A stretch of 64,000 bases of DNA. Source: Anaerobutyricum hallii DSM 3353. GTDB taxonomy: Bacteria > Bacillota > Clostridia > Lachnospirales > Lachnospiraceae. The DNA is taken from positions 1-64,000 of the forward strand of contig NZ_ACEP01000011.1 in assembly GCF_000173975.1 (NCBI RefSeq). Direction: 5' to 3'. Position 1 is the first letter of the stretch, and each line of letters starts with the position of its first letter. This document shows positions 17,522 to 27,442 of this stretch, in pieces. The position numbers were made by a program, and so were the translations under genes. The notes under the pieces were generated by a model. The model did not search any database and was not told the DNA's origin. It worked only from the letters and a program-made list of their open reading frames with translations.

Positions 17522-17755
17522 ATGGCAAAAACAAAATTTTCAATTGAAGGAGCTTTCGAGCAGTTAGAAGACATTATCGAACAGCTTTCTTCCGAAGAAA
17601 TCAGCCTGTCTGATTCTATGGACTTATATAAAAAGGGAGTGAAGATTTTAGATAAATGCTCTCAGACATTAGATAAAACACAAAAAGAGATAATTATCTT
17701 ACAGGAGGGACAAAATGATGCCATCCATAAAGGAACAGCTTTCGAAGAAGATTGA
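17522..17755 (+). CDS. xseB: exodeoxyribonuclease VII small subunit
   Basis: The 77-residue helical protein contains FEQLEDIIEQLSSEEISLSDSMDLYKKGVKIL in its middle, the hallmark of XseB, which binds XseA. Its 3' end overlaps the ispA start by 41 bases. Confidence 0.93.
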   Translation: MAKTKFSIEGAFEQLEDIIEQLSSEEISLSDSMDLYKKGVKILDKCSQTLDKTQKEIIILQEGQNDAIHKGTAFEED

Positions 17756-18611
17756 GAAGATTGAACAAACAATTGATTTCTATCTTCCAGAAGAAAAAGG
17801 ATTACAAAAAACAGTACTTTCTGCAATGAATTATAGTGTAAAAGCTGGGGGCAAGCGTCTGCGCCCAATGCTTATGGCAGAGACATATGAGATGTTTGGG
17901 GGAGCGGATTCTTCTGTAATCGAGCCTTTTATGGCTGCCATAGAAATGATTCATACGTACTCGTTGATACATGATGATCTTCCAGCACTTGATAATGATG
18001 CATTGCGAAGAGGAATGCCTACTGCACATATAAAGTTTGGGGAGGCAATGGCGATATTAGCCGGAGATGCTCTGTTAAACTATGCATTTGAGACAGCAGC
18101 AAAAGCTTTTGACGGAACAAACAAAGATATACAGACAGCAAAGGCATTGCAGATTCTTACAAGAAAACCAGGAATTTATGGTATGATTGGCGGACAGACT
18201 GTCGATGTAGAACAGGAGAATAAGGCAATCAGTTTTGATACATTAATGTATATCCATAATAATAAGACAGCTGCGCTGATTGAATGTGCGATGATGATCG
18301 GAGCAGTACTTGCAGGAGCTTCCGAGAAAGAAGTATCCATGATCGAACAGATTGCCAACAAGGTAGGTATTGCTTTTCAGATAGAAGATGATATTCTCGA
18401 TGTAGTAAGTACCAGTGAAGAAATTGGAAAACCAGCAGGAAGCGATGAAAAGAACGGAAAAAATACATACGTCTTATTCAAAGGTATAGAGCAATCTAAA
18501 AAGGATGCAGAACAATATACAAGAGAAGCGTTACAGATTTTTGATGAATTAGAGTATAAAAATTCTTTTTTACGTGAATTACTTCTATATCTGGTTGGAA
18601 GAAAAAATTAA
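17715..18611 (+). CDS. ispA: polyprenyl diphosphate synthase (geranyl/farnesyl type)
   Basis: IspA condenses DMAPP and IPP to farnesyl diphosphate for undecaprenol and quinone-type lipids. The 298-residue protein has the first aspartate-rich motif DDLPALDND and the second as QIEDDILDVVS, with GGKRLRPML near the N-terminus. The aggaggg site at 17703 lies inside xseB, supporting translational coupling through the 41-base overlap. Confidence 0.94.
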   Translation: MMPSIKEQLSKKIEKIEQTIDFYLPEEKGLQKTVLSAMNYSVKAGGKRLRPMLMAETYEMFGGADSSVIEPFMAAIEMIHTYSLIHDDLPALDNDALRRGMPTAHIKFGEAMAILAGDALLNYAFETAAKAFDGTNKDIQTAKALQILTRKPGIYGMIGGQTVDVEQENKAISFDTLMYIHNNKTAALIECAMMIGAVLAGASEKEVSMIEQIANKVGIAFQIEDDILDVVSTSEEIGKPAGSDEKNGKNTYVLFKGIEQSKKDAEQYTREALQIFDELEYKNSFLRELLLYLVGRKN

Positions 18612-18634
18612 AAATACCATTCGGAGGATGCGTA

Positions 18635-20509
18635 ATGGGACGTTTATTAAATAAAATAAAAGAACCAAATGATATAAAGAGAATTTCTCCAAAGCTTTAT
18701 CCGATTCTGGCACAGGAAATCAGAGATTTCCTCATAGATCATGTCAGTCAGACTGGCGGGCATCTTGCCTCGAATTTGGGAGCAGTGGAAATTACAATGG
18801 CTCTGCATATCTGTCTTCATTTTCCAGAGGATAAGGTGGTATACGATGTGGGGCATCAATCCTATGTTCATAAGTTACTGACAGGAAGAAAAGACGAATT
18901 TACTTCTTTAAGACAAAAAGATGGTCTTTGCGGTTTCCCTAAGCGATGTGAGAGTGACTGTGATGTATTTGGCACAGGACACAGTTCTACCTCTATTTCA
19001 GCAGCATTAGGGCTGGCTGTAGCAAGAGATTTAGAACAAAAAGAAGAAACCATTGCTGCGGTAATCGGAGATGGCGCTTTATCTGGTGGAATGGCCTACG
19101 AAGCCCTGAATAATTTATCAATTCTTCGAAGAGAAAAGAAGAACATGATTATTATCTTAAATGATAATAAAATGTCGATTTCAGAGAATGTTGGGGGAAT
19201 GAGCCGTTATTTAAACGATTTGCGTTCTAGAAGAAGTTACAGTGAGTTTAAGGAGAATGTAGAAAATGCACTAAATAATATTCCCGGTGTAGGAAAAAGT
19301 GTTGCGAGAACATTAAAGAAATCAAAAGATTCCATCAAGCAGCTTTTTATTCCAGGAATGCTATTTGAAAATATGGGGATTACGTATTATGGACTTGTAA
19401 ACGGCCATGATATTTATGAACTGATTCACGCAATCAATAGAGCGAAACAGCACGAAGGCCCTATTTTGATTCATGCGATTACCCGAAAGGGAATGGGATA
19501 TAAGTATGCCGAGAAGAATCCAGAGAAGTTTCATGGAATCGGGCCATTTGATAAAGAGACCGGAGAGGTTTTAGCAAAGAAAACGAAAAAGACCTACACA
19601 GATATATTTGCTGAGAGCCTGGTGGAATTAGCCAGGGAGAATAAAAAGATCGTGGCAATCACAGCGGCTATGCCATCTGGCACAGGTTTAAAAGCTTTTA
19701 AAAAGCATTATCCAAAGCGCTTTTTTGATGTTGGTATTGCAGAAGAACATGCTGTTACTTTTGCGGCCGGGCTTGCTGCGCAGGGAATGCGTCCGGTTTT
19801 TGCGGTATATTCTTCTTTTCTGCAAAGAGGATATGATCAGGTCCTTCATGATGTATGTATCCAGAAGCTTCCTGTATTTTTTGGCATTGACCGTTCCGGT
19901 CTTGTAGGCGCAGATGGAGAGACACATCAGGGAATTTTTGATATTTCTTATTTGAGTCATATTCCAAATATGGTATTGATGGCTCCAAAGAATGAAAAAG
20001 AAATGCCAGCAATGATGAAGTTTGCCTTAGAGTATAATGGACCAACCGCTATGAAGTATCCAAGAGGTAGTGTATATGATGGTTTATCTGAATATAATGC
20101 TCCGATAGAACTTGGAAAGAGTGAAATGATTTACGAGGGACAAGATGTCGTAATCCTGGCAGTAGGAAATATTATGGAAGAATGTGAAAAAGCAGTGCAG
20201 CTTCTTAAAAGTCAGGGATATAATCCGGGGCTTGTAAATGTTCGTTTTATTCGCCCAATGGATGAAGAGATGCTGCATGTACTGTCCAAAAAATATTCAC
20301 TTATTGTTACTGTAGAAGAGAATCAGTTAATCGGAGGATATGGGCAGATGGTTTCTGCTTTTCTCCATAAAAATGTATGCAAGAATCAGCTTCTTACTCT
20401 GGGTATTTCCGATTATTTTGTGGGTCATGCCACTGTGAATGAGCAAAGAGAAGAAGCCGGAATCAATGCGGATTCCATTGTAAAGTCGATAATAGATAGG
20501 ATGAATTAG
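18635..20509 (+). CDS. dxs: 1-deoxy-D-xylulose-5-phosphate synthase
   Basis: DXS makes DXP from pyruvate and glyceraldehyde-3-phosphate with thiamine diphosphate, the entry step of the MEP isoprenoid pathway. The 624-residue protein has VYDVGHQSYVHKLLTGR, the ThDP motif GDGALSGGMAYEALNN, and FDVGIAEEHAVTFAAGLA in the second domain. It lies after ispA with a ggagg site, a sensible pathway pairing. Confidence 0.96.
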   Translation: MGRLLNKIKEPNDIKRISPKLYPILAQEIRDFLIDHVSQTGGHLASNLGAVEITMALHICLHFPEDKVVYDVGHQSYVHKLLTGRKDEFTSLRQKDGLCGFPKRCESDCDVFGTGHSSTSISAALGLAVARDLEQKEETIAAVIGDGALSGGMAYEALNNLSILRREKKNMIIILNDNKMSISENVGGMSRYLNDLRSRRSYSEFKENVENALNNIPGVGKSVARTLKKSKDSIKQLFIPGMLFENMGITYYGLVNGHDIYELIHAINRAKQHEGPILIHAITRKGMGYKYAEKNPEKFHGIGPFDKETGEVLAKKTKKTYTDIFAESLVELARENKKIVAITAAMPSGTGLKAFKKHYPKRFFDVGIAEEHAVTFAAGLAAQGMRPVFAVYSSFLQRGYDQVLHDVCIQKLPVFFGIDRSGLVGADGETHQGIFDISYLSHIPNMVLMAPKNEKEMPAMMKFALEYNGPTAMKYPRGSVYDGLSEYNAPIELGKSEMIYEGQDVVILAVGNIMEECEKAVQLLKSQGYNPGLVNVRFIRPMDEEMLHVLSKKYSLIVTVEENQLIGGYGQMVSAFLHKNVCKNQLLTLGISDYFVGHATVNEQREEAGINADSIVKSIIDRMN

Positions 20510-20510
20510 A

Positions 20511-21335
20511 ATGAAACAACGTTTGGATGTATTGTTAGTAGAGCAGGGACATGCTGCGTCGAGAGAGAAAGCAAAAGCGATGATCATGTCAGGAGTCGTT
20601 TTCGTAAACGGCCAGCGAGAAGATAAGGCCGGAAGCACCTTTGATGAGAAGGCTGCCGCAACCATTGAGATTCACGGTTCTACGCTTCGCTATGTAAGTC
20701 GTGGTGGCTTAAAACTGGAGAAAGCTGTAGAACAGTTCGGCTTTTCCTTAAAAGATAAAACCTGTATGGATGTTGGGGCTTCTACTGGAGGATTTACAGA
20801 CTGTATGCTTCAGAATGGAGCTGTAAAAGTATTTTCTGTTGACGTTGGAAGAGGACAGCTTGATTGGAAACTCAGGAATGATGAACGTGTTGTTTGTATG
20901 GAAAAGACAAATATGCGTTATGTGAAACCGGAAGATATTGGAGAACTGGCCGACTTTATTTCTATTGATGTCTCCTTTATTTCTCTTACAAAGATTCTTC
21001 CACCAGTAAAGGCGTGTTTAAAAGAGGATGGACAGGTTGTCTGTCTTATTAAACCACAGTTTGAAGCAGGAAGAGAAAAGGTAGGGAAAAAAGGTGTAGT
21101 AAGAGACCGACAAGTACATGAAGATGTTATAAAGCAGATTATGGACTTTGCCTTAACACTTGGTTTTTCACTGCTGCATCTTGATTATTCACCGATTAAA
21201 GGACCAGAGGGAAATATAGAGTACTTACTGCATTTATTAAACAGACCGGAGGAAAGCCAGATTAGTGATGAGATGATACCGGATGTTGTTGCGGCATCCC
21301 ATCAGTCGTTGTCTCATCGTGAAGCGGCGAAATAG
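20511..21335 (+). CDS. tlyA: TlyA-family rRNA 2'-O-methyltransferase
   Basis: The 274-residue protein has an N-terminal S4 RNA-binding domain (RLDVLLVEQGHAASREKAKA) and a C-terminal Rossmann methyltransferase with DVGASTGGFTDCMLQNGA as the SAM loop and a conserved KPQFEAGR. TlyA homologues methylate 16S and/or 23S rRNA ribose. It starts one base after dxs ends. In Bacillus the equivalent is yqxC in the same location. Confidence 0.92.
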   Translation: MKQRLDVLLVEQGHAASREKAKAMIMSGVVFVNGQREDKAGSTFDEKAAATIEIHGSTLRYVSRGGLKLEKAVEQFGFSLKDKTCMDVGASTGGFTDCMLQNGAVKVFSVDVGRGQLDWKLRNDERVVCMEKTNMRYVKPEDIGELADFISIDVSFISLTKILPPVKACLKEDGQVVCLIKPQFEAGREKVGKKGVVRDRQVHEDVIKQIMDFALTLGFSLLHLDYSPIKGPEGNIEYLLHLLNRPEESQISDEMIPDVVAASHQSLSHREAAK

Positions 21336-21340
21336 ACAGC

Positions 21341-22177
21341 ATGAATAATTTTTTAATTATTGCAAATAAGCAAAAAGATATTAATCTTGAAATTACAGAA
21401 CAGATCAAACATCATATTACAAGAATGGGTGCAGTATGTAACGTATATGACCAGTATAACAGAAACGTTACTTCTATAGATATTCCAGAGGGGACACAAT
21501 GTATTCTTGTTATTGGTGGAGATGGTACCATTTTGGCTGCTGCAAGAATGCTTGTTGGAAATACGATTCCGTTACTTGGAATTAATCTTGGAACACTTGG
21601 CTTTCTTGCCGACGTGAATCTTGCTGATCTATCAAAGACATTGGATTTATTATTAAAAGACCAATATCAGGTAGAGAATCGTATCATGCTTACAGCAGAA
21701 GTGTATAAGCAGGGGGAAAAAGCGGCAACATATATCGCTCTCAACGACTTTAATATTAACCGTTGTGGAGCTTCGAGAGTTATCGGTTTAAAAGTGGGTA
21801 TTAATGGCTCAACAATTGACTGCTACCGGGCAGATGGTGTTATTGTTTGTACACCAACTGGTTCTACCGGCTATAACTTGTCTGCTGGCGGCCCGATTAT
21901 TAATCCAACTTGTAAGAACTTTGTGATTACCCCAATCTGCCCACATTCTCTTACTGCGAGAAGTATTGTACTTGCCAAGGAAGATGTGGTTACGGTGGAA
22001 GTAGAACAGATAAGAAGTAATATTAAGGAAGAGGCTATTATTTCCTTTGATGGAAGAGAAGGGTTAAGCATTGTTCCGGGAGATCAGGTAAAGATATATA
22101 AATCACAGGAAGTAACACCGTTTATTAAAGCAACGGAAGTCAGCTTTGTGCAGATTTTAAAGGAGAAGCTTTTATAA
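21341..22177 (+). CDS. nadK: NAD kinase
   Basis: NAD kinase phosphorylates NAD to NADP. The 278-residue protein carries the GGDGTILAAAR motif, the LGFLADV segment and the later TPTGSTGYNLSAGGPI signature. It starts 5 bases after tlyA. In Bacillus subtilis nadK is not in this cluster, but the clostridial order tlyA-nadK-argR-recN is common. Confidence 0.95.
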   Translation: MNNFLIIANKQKDINLEITEQIKHHITRMGAVCNVYDQYNRNVTSIDIPEGTQCILVIGGDGTILAAARMLVGNTIPLLGINLGTLGFLADVNLADLSKTLDLLLKDQYQVENRIMLTAEVYKQGEKAATYIALNDFNINRCGASRVIGLKVGINGSTIDCYRADGVIVCTPTGSTGYNLSAGGPIINPTCKNFVITPICPHSLTARSIVLAKEDVVTVEVEQIRSNIKEEAIISFDGREGLSIVPGDQVKIYKSQEVTPFIKATEVSFVQILKEKLL

Positions 22178-22195
22178 AAAGAAGTGGAGATAAGA

Positions 22196-22654
22196 ATGAA
22201 GGGAAAACGACAGGAAAAAATACTGGAGATTATTCGGACAAATGATATAGAAACACAGGAAGAACTGACCAAAAAATTGTCAGAGGCAGGATTTTCTTCG
22301 ACGCAGGGGACGATTTCAAGGGATATTCGTGAATTAAAACTCACAAAAGTTACCGGTGCAAATGGAAAACAGAAGTATGCACCGATTCAGACTGAGGATA
22401 TTCATGTTTCCAGCAAGTATAAAAGAGTATTGTCTGAGGGAATTCTTCACATGGATAATGCAGAAAATATATTAGTAATCAAAACAGTTCCAGGCATGGC
22501 AATGGCATGTGCCGCGGCGATTGATTCTATTTCTCTTCATGGAGTACTTGGCTGTATTGCCGGGGACGACACGATTATGTGCGTGGTGAAAGAAACCCCT
22601 ATGGTGGAGGAAGTTATGAAGGAAATTGACACGATTATGAAGGGACATCGTTAA
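22196..22654 (+). CDS. argR: arginine repressor ArgR/AhrC
   Basis: ArgR is the hexameric arginine-responsive regulator. The 152-residue protein has an N-terminal winged helix (residues about 1-70, with TQGTISRDIRELKLTKV) and a C-terminal oligomerisation/arginine-binding domain with GCIAGDDTIMCV. The ATG at 22196 was chosen because it yields the normal ArgR start. A GTG four codons upstream is possible. Confidence 0.94.
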   Translation: MKGKRQEKILEIIRTNDIETQEELTKKLSEAGFSSTQGTISRDIRELKLTKVTGANGKQKYAPIQTEDIHVSSKYKRVLSEGILHMDNAENILVIKTVPGMAMACAAAIDSISLHGVLGCIAGDDTIMCVVKETPMVEEVMKEIDTIMKGHR

Positions 22655-22668
22655 CATCGGAGGGTGCT

Positions 22669-24336
22669 ATGCTCATAAATTTACACGTTAAAAATCTGGC
22701 ACTTATTGAGGAAACAGAGGTAGATTTTACGGATCATCTCAATATACTTACAGGAGAAACAGGTGCAGGTAAGTCGATTCTCATTGGGTCGATTCAATCT
22801 GCGCTTGGTGCGAAAATACCAAAAGATATGATAAGACATGGCTGTGACAGTGCACTTATTGAACTGATATTTCACACAAAAAGCCAGGCAGTCCAAAAAA
22901 AGATGGAAGAATTTGAGATTCCATTTGAAGATGGAGAGATTATTATATCAAGGAGGATTACCAATAACAGAGTTATTAATAAGGTAAATGATATCAGTGT
23001 TACAATTGGCAGATTAAAAGAACTTTCGCCGCTTCTTCTTGACCTAAGTGGACAGCATGAGAACCAGCTTCTTTTAAAACCGCAGAATCATTTGAAAATT
23101 ATTGATAGTTATCATCGAAGTGTAATCGCTCCTGTAAAAGAAAAGACCGCTTCCTTATATCATGAGTATCAGGAACTTCAAAAGAAACTTTCCGAACAAA
23201 ATATGGGAGAGGAACAAAGAATTCGGGAGATGGAATTTTTAAAATATGAAATCCAGGAAATTGAGGAAGCGCAACTTCGCCCTGGAGAAGATGAATCTCT
23301 TGAAACGGAGTACCAGAAAGTATCCCATGCAAAAGAAATTCTTTCTGACTGTGCGGCTGTTCATGAAGTGACAGCAGGGCAAAACGGTTGTGCGGGTGAT
23401 CTCATTGGTTCGGCCGTACAACGGCTTTATACGGTGTCTAATCTTGATGCCGAGGCTAGGGGACTAACAGAGCAGTTGCAGACCATTGATTCTTTGCTGA
23501 ATGATTTTAACAGAGAACTTTCCAGTTATATTGATTCCATGGAATTTGATGGAGAGCAATTTGCAGAAATAGAGGAACGCTTGAATCTGATTAATCATTT
23601 GAAAGCAAAGTATGGAGATTCTATAGAGAAAATACAGAAATATCATGATAACAGTGTTGAAAAATATGAAAAACTTTCCAATTATGAGGAGTATATTTCT
23701 GAAATAAAAAGGGAATTATCTAAAGTAAAGGAAAAACTGGATATACAGTGTGAGAGATTGACTGCTTTGCGTAAAGAGGCAGCGATTCCGTTAACAAAAT
23801 TAATTAAAGAAGCATTGTTAGATCTTAACTTTTTAGATGTTGTCTTTGAAATCGCTTTTGAACAGTCAGAACACTATTCTGCATTAGGAAAGGATAATGT
23901 CTGCTTTATGATTTCTACAAACCCAGGACAGGCAGTACGACCGCTTCATGAGATTGCATCTGGTGGTGAGTTGTCCAGAATCATGCTGGCAATCAAGTCT
24001 ATTTTAGCAGATGAAGAAAATATTGAGACATTGATTTTTGATGAGATAGATACAGGAATCAGTGGAAGAACGGCACAGAAAGTTTCAGAACGACTTGCTT
24101 ATATTGCAAAAAAAAGACAAGTTATTGCCATCACACATCTGCCGCAGATTGCTGCAATGGCAGATTCGCATTATTTAATCGAAAAAACAAGTGATGCCAA
24201 TTCGACAATCAGTAATATTTACCCATTATCAGAAGAAGAATCGGTAAAAGAACTTGCACGAATGTTAGGCGGAGTGAAAATTACAGAAGCCGTTTTACAA
24301 AATGCAAGAGAAATGCGTGTTTTGGCAAAACAGTAA
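22669..24336 (+). CDS. recN: DNA repair protein RecN
   Basis: RecN is an SMC-like ATPase recruited to double-strand breaks. The 555-residue protein begins MLINLHVKNLALIEE and has Walker A GETGAGKSI, a central coiled coil, the signature ASGGELSRIMLAIK and Walker B TLIFDEIDTGISG. It follows argR by 14 bases with a cggaggg site, as in many Firmicutes. Confidence 0.96.
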   Translation: MLINLHVKNLALIEETEVDFTDHLNILTGETGAGKSILIGSIQSALGAKIPKDMIRHGCDSALIELIFHTKSQAVQKKMEEFEIPFEDGEIIISRRITNNRVINKVNDISVTIGRLKELSPLLLDLSGQHENQLLLKPQNHLKIIDSYHRSVIAPVKEKTASLYHEYQELQKKLSEQNMGEEQRIREMEFLKYEIQEIEEAQLRPGEDESLETEYQKVSHAKEILSDCAAVHEVTAGQNGCAGDLIGSAVQRLYTVSNLDAEARGLTEQLQTIDSLLNDFNRELSSYIDSMEFDGEQFAEIEERLNLINHLKAKYGDSIEKIQKYHDNSVEKYEKLSNYEEYISEIKRELSKVKEKLDIQCERLTALRKEAAIPLTKLIKEALLDLNFLDVVFEIAFEQSEHYSALGKDNVCFMISTNPGQAVRPLHEIASGGELSRIMLAIKSILADEENIETLIFDEIDTGISGRTAQKVSERLAYIAKKRQVIAITHLPQIAAMADSHYLIEKTSDANSTISNIYPLSEEESVKELARMLGGVKITEAVLQNAREMRVLAKQ

Positions 24337-24405
24337 AATATGCCTGTTTGAAACAGGAAGATGCCTGCCATACTAAGTGAAAATTTAGATATGGGGGCAT
24401 TTTTT

Positions 24406-25485
24406 ATGAGGGAAAAATTAAAACAGTTTTACATTGTATTGTTAGTATTTATACTAACTATCATGGGGCAATATGGACACGTTTTACAGACAGAAGCTGT
24501 GTTTTCTACACAAAAAGAAACCGTTTCGGCAAAATCTCAGACGGGGAAACGACTAACCGAACAAAAAAGCGAGGAAAAAGTGTATGCATCAGGGATACCA
24601 ATCGGAATTTATATAAAAACGGAAGGAATTCTTGTATTAGGACTCCAGCAGATTGACGGGAAAAATTCTCCGGCATCCTGTAAAATAAAGGAAGGGGATT
24701 ATATTCTGAAACTAAACGCTCAGAATATCACAACAAAGCAGCAATTTATACGCTTATTGCAGAAAAATGGAGAAAAAGAAGTGGTGTTGACACTAAAGCG
24801 TAAGAACAAAAAGATAAAGGTGAAAGTACAACCCGTATATTCTGCAAAAAATAAATGTTATCAAATTGGTGTGTGGATTCGAAATGATACGCAGGGAATT
24901 GGTACGATTACTTTTATAAGAGAGGATGGGACTTTTGCAGCTCTTGGGCATGGAATTAATGACGGAGATATTGGTGTCCGCTTTTTAATTGAGGGTGGAA
25001 GTGCGTATCGAACTAATATATCTTCGATTTTGAAGGGAAAATCAGGAATGCCTGGAGAAATAATCGGCACGATTGATTATAGCCCGCAAAATTATCTTGG
25101 AGAGATATATGCGAATACGAACGGAGGAATTTTGGGAAAAATAACAGAAAACAAAAAAGAATTTTTTACAGGTAAAAAAATAAGTATTGCAAAAAAATCA
25201 GAAGTGAAAACAGGCAAAGCATATCTTAGAAGCAGTATCAGTGGAAAAAGCAAAGATTATTCCATCGAAATAGAAAAAGTATTCTTTCACGAAAAAAATT
25301 CTTTAAAAACGTTAAAAATCAGGGTGACAGATTCCGAACTGATTACTCTTACTGGCGGAATTATTCAGGGACTTAGCGGCAGCCCTATTTTACAAAATGG
25401 TAAACTTGTTGGTGCAGTCACCCATGTTTTAATTGATAATCCGCAAATGGGCTATGGAATATTTGCAGAAAGTATGTTAGAATAA
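24406..25485 (+). CDS. spoIVB: stage IV sporulation protease SpoIVB
   Basis: SpoIVB is a forespore-secreted S55 serine protease that triggers sigma-K activation. The product has an N-terminal membrane anchor (about residues 5-22), a PDZ domain (about residues 75-145), and the S55 peptidase domain with the His motif AALGHGIND and the Ser motif GLSGSPIL. The ATG at 24406 follows gggggc by 7 bases. An upstream in-frame ATG at 24361 would add 15 residues before the hydrophobic helix. spo0A, the usual next gene, is absent here. Confidence 0.94.
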   Translation: MREKLKQFYIVLLVFILTIMGQYGHVLQTEAVFSTQKETVSAKSQTGKRLTEQKSEEKVYASGIPIGIYIKTEGILVLGLQQIDGKNSPASCKIKEGDYILKLNAQNITTKQQFIRLLQKNGEKEVVLTLKRKNKKIKVKVQPVYSAKNKCYQIGVWIRNDTQGIGTITFIREDGTFAALGHGINDGDIGVRFLIEGGSAYRTNISSILKGKSGMPGEIIGTIDYSPQNYLGEIYANTNGGILGKITENKKEFFTGKKISIAKKSEVKTGKAYLRSSISGKSKDYSIEIEKVFFHEKNSLKTLKIRVTDSELITLTGGIIQGLSGSPILQNGKLVGAVTHVLIDNPQMGYGIFAESMLE

Positions 25486-25643
25486 AAAAAGTGAATTTTT
25501 CAGTAAGAGATATTGCAAAATATAAGAAAATTATAGTAGAACTAGTATGCGTTATGATATTATAACGAAATACAGTGATGAAACAGCAACGACTAGTTAG
25601 CAGAACTATTGTAAAAAAACTACAGGACCGATAATGAGGGATT

Positions 25644-27341
25644 ATGAATAGTAAAAGTTTAAGCGATTATTATTATAACCATTCTTTTATGGATGGACTT
25701 CGGAAGAAACTACCAAAGCTTCTTCCGAATACATATTGTATAGCGGCAATTGATATTGAACATTTTCGCCTCTTTAATAAGTTGTATGGAAGAAGTTCCG
25801 GAGACGAGGTTATCCGCTATATTTGTGCCTGTTTGAAACAGAGTACCATGGAGAATGATGGAATTGATGCCTATTTAGGCGGAGATAATTTTGTTGCTCT
25901 TTTGCCAGACAGTGATGAATTACTTTGTAGCATACGGGAAAAAATTATAGAAAAGCTTGGCAAGTGGAATAACACATCTGTATTCTTTCCATTATTTGGT
26001 GTATACACGATAGAAGATACCTCGATACAGCCAGAATTAATGTATGATCGTGCCATGCTGGCGCGCTCTCATGCAGAAGAAGATTATAAATGGCATATCT
26101 GTCGTTATACTTTAGAGATGGAATCCTGTTTAGAAGAGGAAGTCTATCTGTTAGCAGAGATAGAGAAGGGCTTGGAAAACGAAGAATTTACATTTTTTGT
26201 CCAGCCGCAGTGTAATATTATGACAGGACAGATTGTCGGTGCCGAAGCATTGGTCCGCTGGCAGAAAGAGGATGGAGAGTTCCTTTTACCAGGTGAATTT
26301 ATTCCAGTATTAGAGAAAAATAAGATGATAGACCGTCTGGACCGTTATATCTGGGAAAAGGTCTGTCAGTGGCTCAGACATTGGATTGACACAGGACATT
26401 CTCCGGTTCCAATCTCTATTAATGTATCCCGCATCGACATTTTTTCGATGAATGTCCCGGCTTATTTATTTGATTTGATGGAGAAATATCAGATTCCGAA
26501 ACATTTGATTAAAGTAGAAATTACAGAAAGTGCCTACACAGAGAATAATAACCGGATTGCCAGTGCAGTAAATACATTGCGAAGCGGAGGATTAGTTGTT
26601 ATGATGGATGACTTTGGCTGTGGATACTCTTCTTTAAATATGTTAGAGAATATACCTGTTGATGTATTAAAACTCGATATGCGTTTCCTTCGTTTTGAGG
26701 AGGCGGAACGCAAAAAAAGTGCACATATATTAGAAGCCATCGTAAATATGGCAAGTATGTTACATCTCCCGATTGTTGTTGAAGGAGTAGAAGATGAGAG
26801 TCAGGAGAAGTTTGTACAAGGTCTTGGCTATCGCTATACACAGGGATTTTATTATTATAAACCCCTTCCAATTCCTAAATTTGAAGAACTTTTGAGCGAC
26901 CATAGAAGAATTGATACACAGGGAATTGTTTACAAACAGGTAGAGCCGATGCATATCCGAGAGTTCATTGATTCAAATTTTGTCAGTGACAGTATGCTCA
27001 ATAATGTACTTGGCCCAGTTGTTTTTTTTGAAGTACAGAGTGGCAAGATAAAGGTAACCCGCGTCAATGAACAGTACTTCCAGATGATTGGAGCAGAACA
27101 CTTCAAAGAAGACATTCAAAAAGAATTTTTAGCGCGGATTCCAGCAGAAGAACGCAGCCAGTTCAACGAAATGCTCGAAAACTCTTTCCTGAATCCAGTA
27201 TCCGGTGCAGATGGTATGCTCCATCTCTTAAGAACAGAAACCGATAAACTCACCGTATACATTAAAGTATTCTATATGCAGGAAAAAGAAGACTGGAGAC
27301 AATATTACTGTTCCTTAATGGATATGACAAAAATATTATAA
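25644..27341 (+). CDS. degenerate GGDEF plus EAL protein (c-di-GMP phosphodiesterase)
   Basis: The 565-residue protein has no membrane segments. Residues 30-155 are a GGDEF fold with GGDNF at 79-83 in place of GG[DE]EF, so cyclase activity is doubtful. The EAL domain (about 165-410) keeps EALVRW at 201-206, NVSR, EITES and DDFGCGYSS from 322, so phosphodiesterase activity is expected. Residues 430-565 resemble a PAS-like sensory region. It is transcribed alone, and a bidirectional terminator follows. Its position downstream of spoIVB is where spo0A usually lies. Confidence 0.88.
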   Translation: MNSKSLSDYYYNHSFMDGLRKKLPKLLPNTYCIAAIDIEHFRLFNKLYGRSSGDEVIRYICACLKQSTMENDGIDAYLGGDNFVALLPDSDELLCSIREKIIEKLGKWNNTSVFFPLFGVYTIEDTSIQPELMYDRAMLARSHAEEDYKWHICRYTLEMESCLEEEVYLLAEIEKGLENEEFTFFVQPQCNIMTGQIVGAEALVRWQKEDGEFLLPGEFIPVLEKNKMIDRLDRYIWEKVCQWLRHWIDTGHSPVPISINVSRIDIFSMNVPAYLFDLMEKYQIPKHLIKVEITESAYTENNNRIASAVNTLRSGGLVVMMDDFGCGYSSLNMLENIPVDVLKLDMRFLRFEEAERKKSAHILEAIVNMASMLHLPIVVEGVEDESQEKFVQGLGYRYTQGFYYYKPLPIPKFEELLSDHRRIDTQGIVYKQVEPMHIREFIDSNFVSDSMLNNVLGPVVFFEVQSGKIKVTRVNEQYFQMIGAEHFKEDIQKEFLARIPAEERSQFNEMLENSFLNPVSGADGMLHLLRTETDKLTVYIKVFYMQEKEDWRQYYCSLMDMTKIL

Positions 27342-27348
27342 ATAATAA

Positions 27349-27396
27349 AAAAGACTATTGCAGTGTTCACTATAAACACTGCAATAGCTTTTTTAT
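27349..27396. terminator. bidirectional intrinsic terminator
   Basis: ctattgcagtgtt (27355-27367) pairs perfectly with aacactgcaatag (27375-27387), flanked by an A run on the left and a T run on the right. It serves the EAL gene on + and the convergent regulator gene on -. Confidence 0.92.
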
Positions 27397-27442
27397 TATT
27401 CCTTCTCTCTGGGTTCGGCAGTCACTGACATTCATTCAGCAT

